Shown here: piece by piece, positions 37,141-49,081 of the stretch
Layout of the letters: each line of letters starts with the position of its first letter
Numbering within the stretch: position 1 is the first letter of the stretch
Assembly (NCBI GenBank): GCA_963555705.1
Contig: OY743180.1
Span: 40,084,129-40,148,128 of the forward strand
Reading direction: 5' to 3'
Length of the DNA: 64,000 nt
DNA from: Ligustrum vulgare
Taxonomy: Eukaryota; Streptophyta; Magnoliopsida; Lamiales; Oleaceae
Position numbers and translations under genes: made by a program
Notes under the pieces: model-generated
The model's database searches: none
The model's input: the letters and a program-made list of their open reading frames with translations, nothing else
Told to the model about the DNA's origin: nothing

Positions 37141-38517
37141 ATTATTAACCTATTATTATATGAATCTGTATCTTTATTTCAACCTTCAAAGAAATATGTT
37201 GACGCTCTTATTATTTCCTCGTTAGCCCATCTTATGGAAAATATTGTGTTTATCCTGTGGACAGTGAGAAATAGTTCATATAATTTTATTTTTATATTTA
37301 ACCTCTTTCTTTGCTTGGAAAAACTGTTTACTACTTTCATAAACCAATTCTCAATAGTGGTTGGCTTATTGAAATGGCCTTCTTGTTTGATATGTTATAG
37401 TTAAGATTCTATAATATTGAACTCATTCAAAATCTTCAAATGTCGCTATTTCTTTGTTTCATTCTACCCGCAGGACTATTCATTGGATATTACTGTTTTA
37501 ACTTTTAAGCATAAACAGTATCTTGCAAATGATATAAATATCTTATTATTGTGTGTTTGATGGTAAGGATGGAAAGGGAAAATAAAAACAATTTACATGG
37601 AATTCATTTTCCTATCCCACCTACAAGGGATTCAAAATCCACAAAATCATGAAGAATAGCTCCTTTTGAACTAGCATGGAAATCAAATTACATGAAAAAT
37701 TTTGCAATCAAACAACCAAAGTGTAATTTTTCCTAGATAACATTTTATTTTTTATCTTTTCAATGGCAATCAAATGGACCCTTATTAGCAATTGTGCTTT
37801 CCAATAAAAAAGTCAAAACTTGTTTTTGAGCAACCTTTTCTTACCTTTTGTTTTCAAACATTTGGCTGGATACATTTTATTTGGACTTATGTGTAATATT
37901 ATTTTATTGGTAAATATGTGATTGAAAAGAAAAGAGAAAAATGAGTTAAAAATTTAATGGGGCCAAACAGGGGCTTAGAAGGTAATGCTTACCTTACTAT
38001 CAAAATAAGTAAACTTTTTAAATCTAATTCTTTGTATTATAAGCAAACTTTCTTAAGCTTAACAAAACATGCTTTGTACTATTTAGAATCTTAAGCTTTA
38101 AAATTCACTTTTTACTCATGTTATTTAGCCCTTGTTTGATGCTCATTATTAAGAGAGAGTGATTTTTTAAATAATTATTTTTGTAGAGAATACATGGTTG
38201 AAATGTACGAAAATTTTTGGATTTACGTACGGAATAGTTTATTGTATGAATGTGTGATTGAAAATGAGTATGGAAAAAAGAGTTGATTTAAAAGGGAATC
38301 AAACAAAGGCTTAATATAATTGTTTAGCCTTCGTTCGGAAACTGTTCTAACAGTTGGAGATGGTGTATTTGTGTTTTCTATGTAAAATTTATGTTTAAAA
38401 AGTGGGTTTAAAAAATGTATGTGGTTAAAAAGTGGTTTTGGAAAACGTGTTTATTATAATAGTTGTTATAACGCCAGTTCTCGAATGGAGACTCGCTTGA
38501 TTTCTGTTTGCTTGCAG
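37141..38517. other. Intron 12 remainder of PIG-U copy 1
   Basis: AT-rich intron sequence. A GTTTAAAAAGTGGGTTTAAA / TGTGGTTAAAAAGTGG motif cluster at 38390-38445 resembles 61085-61200 in intron 7 of copy 2. No gene was recognised. Confidence 0.5.
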
Positions 38518-38601
38518 ATTATATTGGTGGTTGAGAGCGTTAGTGCCATGCCTAATCACGATAGAAAGATCATAAAATTATGTACAAATAAGGAGGGTTG
38601 A
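38518..38601 (+). pseudogene. PIGU: PIG-U copy 1, last exon
   Basis: After a good acceptor (TTTCTGTTTGCTTGCAG), the exon reads IILVVESVSAMPNHDRKIIK and ends at TGA (38599-38601). VVESVSAM-NHDR is the conserved C-terminus of plant PIG-U. This exon alone looks undamaged, apart from Pro where Leu is usual, and it joins exon 12 in phase 0. The Copia insertion separates it from exon 12 by 6.3 kb. Confidence 0.85.
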
Positions 38602-38640
38602 AGTGCCTACGGCTTTCTAATGATAAAAAAAAAAAAAAAT

Positions 38641-41345
38641 TGTAGCGACCAAGAATTTTCACGCATTTAAATACTTATTTTAAATTATGGAAAATCGTGC
38701 CGCTGCGATCTCACCCATTTTTAAGTTAACGCCGCAACGTATTCGTATAGTCAAGTCGAGAAATGTAAAGTCAATTCGATTTTAATTAAATTCCGAATTT
38801 CTAAAATTTTATTATTTTATTTATTTATTTAAAATATTATTTTCAAAATCATTTTAAATCCCAAAATTACGTCAATCTCATTTTATCAGTTTCATTCTTC
38901 TGATCCAGTTGAATTTGCGCACGATTTTCCTCGAATTACGTGCAATGCTTGTCTAGGTTTTCACACCACCAACCCCCATCCATCACATCAGTCCACTACC
39001 ATGCCATACCTAACTCTATATCACTTTCCCTTCCCAAACCCAACTCTCAGAATCCTCACACCACCCAAAACCGTCCCAGTGCAAGCTCCATTACAGGTTC
39101 CTCCCAGCTCCATCTCAAGCTCCATTGCAGCCTCTTCACGAAGCCATTGCAGCTGCCTCATTCCAGCAACCCCAAGCTCGTCATCACCACCTCAATCACC
39201 ACTGTCCAACCGCACCCAACTCAACTCTGATTCCACCATCATCATCAATGAATCCCCAGCAAACCTCCACCAAGAACCACCATTTCCACAACCCAGCCAG
39301 TCGACCCACCTGCAGCAACACCATTCCACAACCAACATCTCCCTCTCTGCTCCACCTCAAGCCTCATTTCCAGCAACCAGTTCAACTCCATTGCAGCCTC
39401 CTCCTAGCTCCATTGCAGCCTCTTCCCAGCATCTCCATTCACAGTCCAGTAAGGTAAGAACAGCCCTCAACCAACTCATCGCACAACCCGCACATCACCA
39501 CTGCTCAGCAACAACCTAGCAACCATCACCACCATCTTCACTATGGAGTAGCCACCACTCCACAGGCACGGCCAACCTCCAGCAAAACCAAGCCATTTCA
39601 GGTTCCTCAAATCTAAACCCATCATCAACAACCACCTCGACCAAGCATCATCTTCACCACTCAAACTGTCACCTCCATCATCACCACCTCAACCCCCCCA
39701 ACACCATCACTAACCGGCCAACCCAACTCCACTGTCCATTTCGTTTCTCCCCGTTCTTGACCTCCAAATCGAACCCAAAGAAAACCCATGAATCAAGAAG
39801 TTCAATTTCTTACCTTAATTTCTGGAAAATCACGAACCAAGCCTCGTTTTTTGCCTCGATCGCGCACCCAAACTCGCACCTAGATCCCAAAATCTGCCCC
39901 TTTTCCATGCCCACTGCTTGCCACCGCACTGCGCGGCGTTTCGCCGGCGAAAGCGCTGGCTGGAGATCGGCGCGCAGCGGGGCGCGATTGGACGTCGCGT
40001 CCTCCCTTTCTCTCTCTCGTCTCTGTACCGAAAATGGGAGAGAGAGAGAATGGACTTTTGTTTTTATATTTTGATTTTCTGAAATTATAGCTTGGTCCCC
40101 AAGTTTTAAAATGTTTCAAATCAGTCATGTTAGTTTTTAAACAATCAATTCAGTCCCTTAAGTTTTTAAATGATTTTTAATCAGCCCTTTCATTTTTAAA
40201 ATCAATTATTTCAAGCCCTATAGTTTAATATTCGTTTTGAGCTTCAACACAACTTTTGAAAATTTATATTTTAGTCTCTCAAGTTTGAAAATTTACATTT
40301 TAGTCTCTCAAGTTTGAAAAGTATTCATTTTATTCCCTCAACTTTCAAATTACTCATTTTAGTCCTTCAACTTTCAAATCATCAATTTCAGTCCCCAAAT
40401 TGTAATTTATCATTTTAAATTATAAATTTCAAAAGACTAATTTAACTTATTTTCTAATTGGTTAGACGACGCGTACGGAGTTTTAAAGGATTGAAGTCAT
40501 TTTCCTCTCGACTTTACACTCGTTGAATTTAAGGTAGACTCGCTCCTATTAATTGATTTAAATTATGATTGCATGTGAATGTGTATGTTATGTGACTTAT
40601 GTGAAATTCATTTTTATGAAAAGGAACGAGAATGTATTTTTTCGGAAATATTTATATTGTTATGCTTGTCATAACTTATATGCTTTTATGCATGAGAAAG
40701 AAAGAATAGAATATCTTGCAAGATAAATGATGATGTTATCCATAACTTATGTGCCTTATGTGCACGAGAAGAAAGAAGTCATGTGCTTTAATGCACGAGA
40801 AAGAGCAACCCACACCCTGTGATTTCTAAAGAGCCTATGATTTTAAAAAAGAAGCCATGTGCTTTAACGCACGAGAAGAGCAACCCACACCCTATGATTT
40901 CTAAAGAGCCTGCATTTATGTGATCAATCATATTGTAGATTAATTAATTGGCGATAAGTCTACTGAGTATTTCTATGAAATACTCATGTCTTTTTTAACA
41001 ACATTTGCAGATTTCGGAGAGGGTGGCAAGTGATGGATGATTGTGGCAATAGTCGCTAAATGGTTGAAAATCTTATTTTAATGATTCGTATTTCCAAACA
41101 TTGGATAATTTTGGAGAATTTCAATTATTTGAGAAATTATGACATTGTCAATTGTTTTACAATATTAATGGCTCGATTTATTATTTCGAATTGTTTCATA
41201 AAGTTTTACTCTTTATCGACCATTACAGTTTATTTAATGTTGCCAAAAATGAATTTCAGTTATTTTCTTCCGCTAAAATATTATTTTAAAATTTAGACCA
41301 GAAGATGACGTGGTGAACCAGATATTTAGAACTCGGGGCGTTACA
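38641..41345 (+). repeat. Solo LTR of the gypsy family
   Basis: 2705 bp, from TGTAGCGACCAAGAATTTTC to CTCGGGGCGTTACA, with exact AAAAT target duplications (38636-38640 and 41346-41350). No second LTR or interior follows, so it is a solo LTR left by recombination. It is about 40 bp after the PIG-U copy 1 stop codon. It has the family's C-rich segment (38960-39740) and GA repeat, and a run of TTTTAGTCYYTCAAGTTTGA-like repeats (40265-40400). Confidence 0.9.
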
Positions 41346-41350
41346 AAAAT

Positions 41351-42299
41351 GATTTTTTGCGAGTATCAAGTATTTCTTGCACTTTCTCTGGCCCCGTGCT
41401 ATTAGGACAACTCATTGCACGATGGACTACTGGAACTCTGTTGGCTATAGGTATCTGCATATCTTTTCTGGTTGTACCTATACCTGTATTCATGCTATTT
41501 TCCAGTCATCGATATGAGTTTCATGACCTTGTTTTGGGTTGTGATTTTCACGATCATTTCATATTATTCTTGTATTGAGCTAAATGGATTTGATGTTCTT
41601 TTTTTGATTGCAAGTTTAATTGCAAGAAAGACTAGTTGAGATTAAAACTTGTATAAAACATATCAGTTAAAATAATACTTGTCAACCGCATTGTGATAGA
41701 AACAAAGGATGAAACGTTCAAATTAGATTGTGCGAAGTTATGTATTAAATTCTTACTTGTTAACTGCATTGTGATTGAAATAAAGTAACATAGAAACCAC
41801 TCTTCCGAGCGCTTGTTTTCACAAAAGGAGCCATATCTCAGATTTCAGTGAACAATAAGCACGCTCTCCAGACTTTAGTATACCTGAGATTTTCACATAG
41901 TACTTCGCTTTAACTTTTGCTTCGTGTAAAAAAGTTTTTCTTAAAAAGTTACTTTAATTTTTTTTTTGTAAACTAATTTTTAAAAGCACTTTCTACTCAT
42001 AAGTGCTTTTGGAGGAAATAACACTTGATCAGCTTTTTCTGAAAGCTCCTTTAATTGGTCGAAAGACTCGTAACACTTTAACTTGGTAAACTGTAGCTTT
42101 TTAGTCTGAAATTAGCTTTCGAATGTTCAAAAGTCAGTCCAAACAAACCTTTTATGGGGTTGAACTCAAAGCACGTACAATCTATGTACCGACATGTGAT
42201 TTGTTTGGTAAGACAGTATATACATATATGTTAAAGAAGAAAAAGAAATTCAAAATCTTGTCCACTGTATTACAAAACATGCACTTAAAATATCAAGCG
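41351..42299. other. Non-coding stretch downstream of PIG-U copy 1
   Basis: No gene is supported. 41351-41450 contains an open stretch (SGPVLLGQLIARWTTGTLLA) ending at a GT site, which could be a stray exon, but I do not recognise it and no partner exon was found. Confidence 0.35.
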
Positions 42300-43130
42300 A
42301 GGAAAAGGATGCCTTAGACCTTGTTCTTTTTGCTGTTTTGAGATTGTTTTCTGTTTTATTTTCGAAAAACTTAAAACATGTTCGCTTTATCATTTTCGAA
42401 AACGTATTTTGAAAAACAAAAAAAAATTGTACACAAAACGTGTATTTCAACAAAAAAATGTTCAAAACGCGAAAAACGCGTTTTTGGAATTTTTTTTTTT
42501 TTTAACTTAGTTTGGAACTAAGCTTAAAATAAAGTTTTTTTTTTTTTTTTTAGAATTATCCTAACTTGGAACTAAGCCTAAATAAATTATTATTATTATT
42601 TTTTAGAATTATCCTAACTTGGAACTAAACCTAGAATAAAGTTTTATTGAATTCAATATCAACATTACAAAAAAAAGAAAATTAAGTAAGAATTCTTGTT
42701 GTTATATTTCAAAAAATGCCTTGATAAATGGACTCTGGTGGTTTTGAAAGAACTTGCATTTTCTGAATTTTAATAGAATCGGAGCTTCCTTAAATCCCAA
42801 ACCTGACCAAGTTGTGTTAATATAGACTCTTAGTACTCACATTAGTGTGTTGTAGGTAACCATATTTTCAGTGTATTGTGAAAGGAAATTTGAGTTTGAG
42901 TCGTAGTATTCTTTGCAAGTAAATTAATTAAAATTATTTTAAGTAGTATTCTACAAAATTTCAAACAAAATGTGTTTTTCAGTTTTTCATTTTCAAAAAC
43001 AGTTTTCAGAAATGACAAACCAAACGCGTTTTCAGTAAATTTGAAAACAAAAATAAAAACAGGAAATATAAAATATTTTCGAAAATGAAAATACAAAATA
43101 AAATACAAACAGAATGCCACATTAATTGTT
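42300..43130. mobile_element. Possible TIR element related to the one at 28771
   Basis: Left side CTTGTTCTTTTTGCTGTTTT and right side, reversed, GGCATTCTGTTTGTATTTTA are weakly inverted, and both ends have TTTTCGAAAA motifs as in the 28771-29785 element. An internal AACTTGGAACTAARCCTARA unit is repeated three times (42505-42640). No clear target duplication was found, so boundaries are approximate. Confidence 0.35.
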
Positions 43131-44029
43131 CATGTAACTCGTAAGCATATGTTCGTGATCATTATCTACCCAGAAGACAATCTACTACAGCTGATCATCT
43201 ATATGTCCTTTAAATTTGTTCGCAATGACTCAATTATGGTAACACTATTTGGTTTATAAATTTGTTTATTTATGATTATGAGGTAAAAAGTAGTAGTTAA
43301 AAATTGAAGAGAGAAAAATATGAGGTTATAAAGTGATTTGAGAAATTGTATGATTTATGAATTGATTTATATATAAATAAAAAAAAGGCACATTTACCAA
43401 ACAATGTTCCCAATTTTTCTTTCTCAAATTTCACTCAATACCATTGACGAACTCAAAGCTCAAAAATTCAACGATGGATCAAAATTCTTTCTCAAATTTC
43501 ACTCAATACATTATACTACAAAAATAAACAAACAAAAAACTGGGCATTGTCAAATCAATTTCGACGGAAAGTGAGGTAATATTTGGATTTTTTTCTTTTT
43601 TTCTGATAAAACTAAGCATCCCAAATTGATTGGACCCTCTTTGCAATTCCATATCCATATCCATGCCCATTAACTCATTCATGAAGAATAGGAATGCTAA
43701 GATCGTTTATACTGCTGCGTATGATAATAATTAAATTAAAAAATCAAAATTTTTACACATCCAAATATGTGCATTTTAATTTGGGTTATTTACACAAATA
43801 TTCTTATTTCTGGACCACTTATAAAAATACATTCTAGAAAGGAAAAAAATACATAAGTACAAACCTAAAACTATCAATTTTTAAAACTAACAAACTTAGG
43901 AATTTCTTTTAAAAAATCAGGTGTTAATTAATAATTAATAAATATAATATTGTATAATATAAAAATAACTATCAATTATGTATTATATTAAAATTACTAT
44001 AATATTTAAATAAAAAAGCTCATCAAACA
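43131..44029. other. Non-coding AT-rich stretch
   Basis: No coding or repeat signal apart from a repeated TTTCTCAAATTTCACTCAAT (43422 and 43489 regions). Confidence 0.5.
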
Positions 44030-45063
44030 ACATGTGTCCGTCCATCCCAAATCACACCCGACCCCACCCTACCCCATCGAACTCCAACCCAAAAATGATT
44101 TTTTTCCTTCTACTTTTTGACATCCCACCCACCTCACCCCCACCCCGACACCACCCTACCCACTCACCCTACCACCCCCGCAAAAATAAGGGTTTGTCTA
44201 TCTCTCTCTCGATCTCGATGTTTTCCCAACCGACACTGCCACCCTATGCCACCTCACCCATAAAGTGACAAATTGATCCCACAAAATCACAAATCACAAT
44301 TACAAATTTAATCGCAAATTTCACCATAATCCCACCCCATCGCACCCCACTCCACCGAACTTCAACTCACACACAAAGTCATATTTGATCATACAAAGTC
44401 ACAATTACAAATTTAATTGCAAAATTTACCTCACCCCACCCCACCCCACCCCACCTGACATGTAAATTCATAGCTGGTCATATAAAGTCACAGGTCAAAA
44501 TTACAAATTTAGTTGCAAAACCCCACCCTTCCCCACCTCACCCTAAAGTCACAACTGGTCATACAAAGTCACAATGCGGTCACACAAAGTCGTAATTAGG
44601 TCACACGAGATCACAATCACTCAGAAATGATTTTTTTCTCTATATTTCCCCACCTATCCCACCCCACCCCGTTCCATCCCATCCCCACCCAGACCCAAAA
44701 TGATGTTTTCCTCTATGTTTTCCCACCCTCATCTCATCCAACTAGCAAAGTCACAATTGGTCACACAAAGTTACAAGTCACAAATCACAATTGCAAATTT
44801 CACTGTAACCCCATCCAACTCTACCACATGCAAAGTCATATTTGGTTACTCAAAGTCACAATTAGTCACACAAGGTCACAATTCGGTTAAAATTACAAAT
44901 TTAGTTGCAAAACCCCACCCACCAACACCAACACCAATCCTAAACTCTCGATCATAAGGAGTTCACAGTTAGTCACATAAGGTCACAGTTAGGTTACAAT
45001 TGGTCACACAAAGTCACAATTATGCCACAATTACAAATTTAGTTACAAAATTCACCCTCACCC
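44030..45063. repeat. Degenerate CACAAAGTCACAATT / CCCCACCCC repeat tract, left part
   Basis: Irregular tandem units of the form ACAAAGTCACAATTNGGTCA, ACAATTACAAATTTAGTTGC and CCCCACCCCACC recur about every 80-130 bp. The same units resume at 53583 after the LTR element, which split the tract. Open frames here are low-complexity and not genes. The tract may be a decayed satellite or minisatellite. Confidence 0.7.
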
Positions 45064-45369
45064 TGTAGCGACCAAGAATTTTTACGCGATTAATAATTAT
45101 TTTAATAGAAAATCGTGTCGCTACTATTTCACCCATTTTTATTGAGTTAACGCAGCGACGTATTCGTATAGCCAAGTCAAGAAATAATCGAGATCGTTCG
45201 ATTTTAAATTAAATTCCGAATTTCTAAAAATATCTCCATTCTCTTGATTTAAAGTATATTAAGTCCAAATACTTAATTCAATGTTATCCCAATATTTATT
45301 TATACAAAAATTACTTTTATTATTTAAATTAAGAAAATATATGCAAGCATGAGAGGTTCCATTATATGT

Positions 45370-45915
45370 AATCATGAAGAGCATAATATTTGTATAAAAA
45401 ATGGAAAAGTATATGAATGATTTATATACTCCATTATTTATAATCATGAAGAGCATAATATTTGTATAAATATGGAAAAGTATATGAATGATTTATATAC
45501 TCCATTATATATAATCATGAAGAGCATAATATTTGTATAAATATGGAAAAGTATATGAATGATTTATATACTCCATTATATATAATCATGAAGAGCATAA
45601 TATTTGTATAAATATGAAAAAGTATATGAATGATTGATAAGACTCCATTATATGTAATCATGAAGAGCATAATATTTGTATAAAAAATGGAAAAGTATAT
45701 GAATGATTTATATACTCCATTATATGTAATCATGAAGAGCATAATATTTGTATAAAAAATGGAAAAGTATATGAATGATTTATATACTCCATTATATATA
45801 ATCATGAAGAGCATAATATTTGTATAAATATGGAAAAATATATGAATGATTGATAGACTCCATTATATATAATCATGAAGAGCATATTATTTGTATAAAT
45901 ATGGAAAAGTATATG
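45370..45915. repeat. 71-72-bp tandem array in the 5' LTR, 8 copies
   Basis: AATCATGAAGAGCATAATAT recurs at 45370, 45442, 45513, 45584, 45656, 45728, 45800 and 45871. Units vary slightly in TATAAAAAATGG against TATAAATATGG. The array is in the upstream (U3) part of the LTR, where promoter and enhancer repeats usually lie. It is repeated in the 3' LTR at 51824-52369. Confidence 0.92.
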
Positions 45916-46008
45916 AATGGTGCTTTACTTTAAGAAAAGGATGTGTTAAAATTAATAGAATTGAATGATTATGTTTACAATATGCCAACTTTATACATCT
46001 ATTTAAAC

Positions 46009-46020
46009 CCATCTCTTTTA
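46009..46020 (+). promoter_or_regulatory. Candidate TATA box of the LTR
   Basis: CTATTTAAACCC lies between the two LTR arrays, followed by a pyrimidine/ACAC-rich stretch typical of plant LTR transcription starts. Transcription from here would place the 49-bp array in the transcribed leader. The 3' LTR has the same sequence at 52463-52474. Confidence 0.4.
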
Positions 46021-46146
46021 CACACAACTCTACACATATACACTTATTTCCAATCTCTTGACAAAATCCACAAGTAAGAGAAATTCAAGGTGGTCAAGAA
46101 AGTTTTGGTTCGTTTACTACTACACTTCATTTTAATCTTTTAAAAG

Positions 46147-46600
46147 GTAAGTATATCTTATGTTTTTATGTAAAGTAAGTATGTTTTTATGAAATGTAAG
46201 TATATCTTATGTTTTTATGTAAAGTAAGTATGTTTTTATGAAATGTAAGTATATCTTATGTTTTTATGTAAAGTAAGTATGTTTTTATGAAATGTAAGTA
46301 TATCTTATGTTTTTATGTAAAGTAAGTATGTTTTTATGAAATGTAAGTATATCTTATGTTTTTATGTAAAGTAAGTATGTTTTTATGAAATGTAAGTATA
46401 TCTTATGTTTTTATGTAAAGTAAGTATGTTTTTATGTAAAGTAAGTATATCTTATGTTTTTATGTAAAGTAAGTATGTTTTTATGAAATGTAAATATATC
46501 TTATGTTTTTATGTAAAGTAAGTATGTTTTTATGAAATGTAAATATACCTTATGTTTTTAAGAAAAGTAAGTATGTTTTTATGAAAAGTAAAATACCTTA
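46147..46600 (+). repeat. 49-bp tandem array with 16 GTAAGTAT motifs, 5' LTR
   Basis: Each unit holds two copies of GTAAGTAT, one before ATCTTATG and one before GTTTTTATG. I count 16 exact copies plus three degenerate ones at the downstream end (GTAAATAT twice and GTAAAATA). The octamer is the perfect complement of the U1 snRNA 5' end and a strong plant splice donor. The first copy is preceded by AAAAG, giving AAG|GTAAGTAT. The array is repeated at 52601-53054. Confidence 0.92.
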
Positions 46601-47130
46601 TGTTTTTAACGAAAATGTTTGGATCATTGCTATGAAATAAATCTCACAAGATTGCTATGGGTCCCATATGATATGTTTATGATTATGCTAAGGGTACCGG
46701 AGTTTAGTAGCGCTACACATAAGAATTCTTGCCATTTAAGTTCGGTAAAATTCTTGTGTCTCCCTATATTTATGAGTATTTCGATCCTATCCTATGTTAT
46801 GATGAAAATGATCCATATGCTTTCAAAAGAAAATTTATGCTTGGTATACTTACTGGGATTTTATAAATCTCACTCCACGATATTTACCATTTTCAGATAA
46901 TTGAAGGTTCGAGGCGGTCAACATGGAAGTGACAAAAGTGGTTAAGATTGATGAGATAATTATGTTGAACTTTATGTAAGAAGATTATGTTCTATTTTTA
47001 TTCACAAATAAAATTATGGGATTCTAAATTATTCTTTTGAATAATTTTACATTACTATTTAAGTCTCGATAATATGATATGAGTCACTTTTAGTGGCACT
47101 CGAATGGTCGAGAATTCGGGTCGTCACAGT

Positions 47131-47141
47131 TGGTATCAGAG
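47131..47141 (+). other. Primer binding site (tRNA-Met)
   Basis: TGGTATCAGAG two bases after the 5' LTR; the match to the tRNA-Met complement ends after these 11 bases (next ACAAG). Confidence 0.85.
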
Positions 47142-47344
47142 ACAAGAGTTTTAAAAACGATTCTGTAGATTTTTGAAATTTTATTTCTTAAAAAAAAAAA
47201 AAAAAATACTATTCACGTGAACAGTAAAACGACGTGCTATTCATGATGAACAGTGAACGAAATCACTATTCATTTAAAAAAAAAAAATTTGAATTTTCAC
47301 ATGTCAAGTATGGTTATGATTTTGAAAAGTATGATGAAATTTGA

Positions 47345-47640
47345 TGTGCGAATTTCAAGGACAAAATTCATTTTAAGCAAGGGAGTTTGTAATGTCCTGA
47401 AAATTTTATGGAATATAATTAGTTAGTGATATGATGTTTATATTGATGTCTTTGATAAATTTCTAGAAGTTCGGGGATTAAAGGAAAATAAGATTTGACG
47501 ATAAATTTTTATTTGGGTTAATTAGGCCCAATCTTATGTAAAGATGTGAAATGATTAATAATAATTTTTTTTAAAATATTTTAACTCATCACTCTACTAT
47601 GTCACTCTCCACATATTGACTCCTCGAACCAGGTATGTTA
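47345..47640 (+). other. Second LTR-start-like segment inside the element
   Basis: AATTTCAAGGACAAAATTCA followed by TTTTAAGCAAGGGAG and TGTAATGTCCTGAAAATTTT repeats the layout of a chromovirus 3' end (AGGACGAAATT motif, polypurine tract, LTR start TGT). It suggests that a piece of another element's 3' end is embedded in the interior, so the interior is a mosaic. No matching LTR end was found. Confidence 0.45.
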
Positions 47641-47935
47641 TATGCTTTGCAAGTCATTTACGATTTTATTAAGACATGTTAAGTATGAAATATTCATATG
47701 TTATGAATCTTTAAGTGAAATATACATGTTGAGTATGATATGAATTGATAGAAGCCTAAATTTTAATTTATTCATTTTAATGTAGAATCATGAGACATAG
47801 AGGATATTGATATGAATTTTGGTTCATATTAAGCTTAGTAAGATTGACTCAATTAGAAATTAAGTTGGGTTGTAACTTTGGCCCAAAATATATGGAATAA
47901 TATATTAAACAAACAAAATTGATAATGAATTGTAC

Positions 47936-48120
47936 AATAATTTATCCCTTTATCACTACCTTTGTGTAAAAGCAAGGGAAAAACTGTGGATGGTTATTAG
48001 TACTTCCTCTTCAAGTTTCAATTTTCGGTTCAATAATTTATCCCTTTATCACTACCTTTGCTTAAAAGCAAGGAAAAACTGTGGATGATTATTGGTACCA
48101 CTCTTCAAGTTTCAATTTTG
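47936..48120. repeat. About 95-bp tandem duplication
   Basis: CAATAATTTATCCCTTTATC, then ACTACCTTTG, AAAAGCAAGG, AAAACTGTGGATG and TCTTCAAGTTTCAATTTT occur twice in the same order (first copy from about 47936, second from about 48032), with a few substitutions. Confidence 0.85.
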
Positions 48121-48849
48121 AAAAAAAAAAAAAAAAATATATGATTTACGAATGATTTTCGAAATAATCTTTGTCGTCAAGTTTAGAAATGATGAGCCCT
48201 AAATGGACTTTGCATAATTGATTTTAGACATGGCACTAAGTATGAGAAGTCAACAGAAAGGACTAGATAATATTTTCGAATTATTCATCGTTTAGATTAA
48301 ACGAGAAATAGAAAGTCAGTTTTATGAAGTTATGATGAGATGTTGAGATTATAAGTGATATGATTTTATTGAGATTTTTATGAGAAGAATTATGAAGTTG
48401 GAGATTTAAAGTTTAGGCTCTTAATTATTGAGAAATAAGGACTTGATATGGTGATATTAGAAATTATGATTTGAAATTTCTATGTTGAGGAATTATGAAT
48501 TGATTTTCTGGAATATTTATGATGATATTGAAGTTTGATGAAATTGTGATCAAATGTACAATTAGTTATTATTGTGAGTTATGAAGTATGCTTACGATTT
48601 GGATAAGTCCAAATTTCAAAGGAAAACTCTGCCTAGAATTTTATCGTTTGGAGTTAAGAGCATAGTATGGTATGCAATCACTAAGAGAATTGAAGTTAGA
48701 CATACAAGTTCATTTACATCACAAACGAGATTTAGTAGATGATAACAGAGATATTATTATTTTCTCATAAGGAGAACACACAAGAGTCACCCTAGAAAGG
48801 AAATACATGAAAACACGCAAAAGCAAAAGAAAGCAACATGGGAAATTCC

Positions 48850-49080
48850 TCAAATTGAGAGATGTGTTTCCGGAGTAGCCGTATCCTACCACCTCTGACC
48901 TTTTGAGGAAATAAAGAAACCTTCAAAAAGGTGTGTTTCGAGAGTAAGAATACTCCGTAATCTACCACCTGGAACCTTTGAGGTACACACAAGATTTAAA
49001 CATTAAGGAAAATCCTAGGAAATTAGAGGGGTGTCTCGAGAGTAAGAATACTCCGTACTCTACCCCCACCTATTCTAAGA
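48850..49080 (-). repeat. Three hairpin-forming repeats after the LOG frame
   Basis: Related segments lie at about 48860-48900, 48926-48972 and 49026-49073. The last two share CGAGAGTAAGAATACTCCGTA; the first is more diverged. Each is bounded by arms that can pair: AGAGATG with CACCTCT, AGGTG with CACCT, and AGGGGTG with CCCCACCT. The arm sequences differ but pairing is kept, which suggests selection on structure. On the minus strand they follow the LOG stop codon, where a 3' UTR would be. Not one of the RNA families I know. Confidence 0.6.
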
Positions 49081-49081
49081 T

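Larger units (their letters stand above)
45064..47128 (+). repeat. 5' LTR of the gene-carrying element
   Basis: TGTAGCGACCAAGAATTTTT to GAATTCGGGTCGTCACA. It contains two separate tandem arrays: a 71-72-bp array and a 49-bp array with splice-donor motifs. A small open frame at 46619-46900 (93 aa) is repeated in the other LTR and has no recognised domain. Confidence 0.93.

Noticed and set aside
39001..39519. 172-aa Pro/Ser/His-rich open frame in the solo LTR (and similar frames at 7763, 11123, 21031)
   Set aside because: They lie in the C-rich segment of the gypsy LTR, where stop codons are rare by composition. The frames overlap in several phases, differ between LTR copies and have no domain.
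41357..41578. 73-aa frame resembling a membrane protein exon
   Set aside because: Only one hydrophobic stretch, no recognisable family, no companion exon; could be PIG-U downstream sequence.
45259..45814. Repetitive minus-strand frames in the LTR (LFMIIYNGVYKSFIYFSIFY)
   Set aside because: These are translations of the 71-72-bp tandem array; period and frame coincide by chance (72 is divisible by 3).
46619..46900. 93-aa open frame repeated in both LTRs (also 53073-53354)
   Set aside because: Its identity in both copies follows from LTR identity. No domain, and its position inside the LTR gives no support for a gene.
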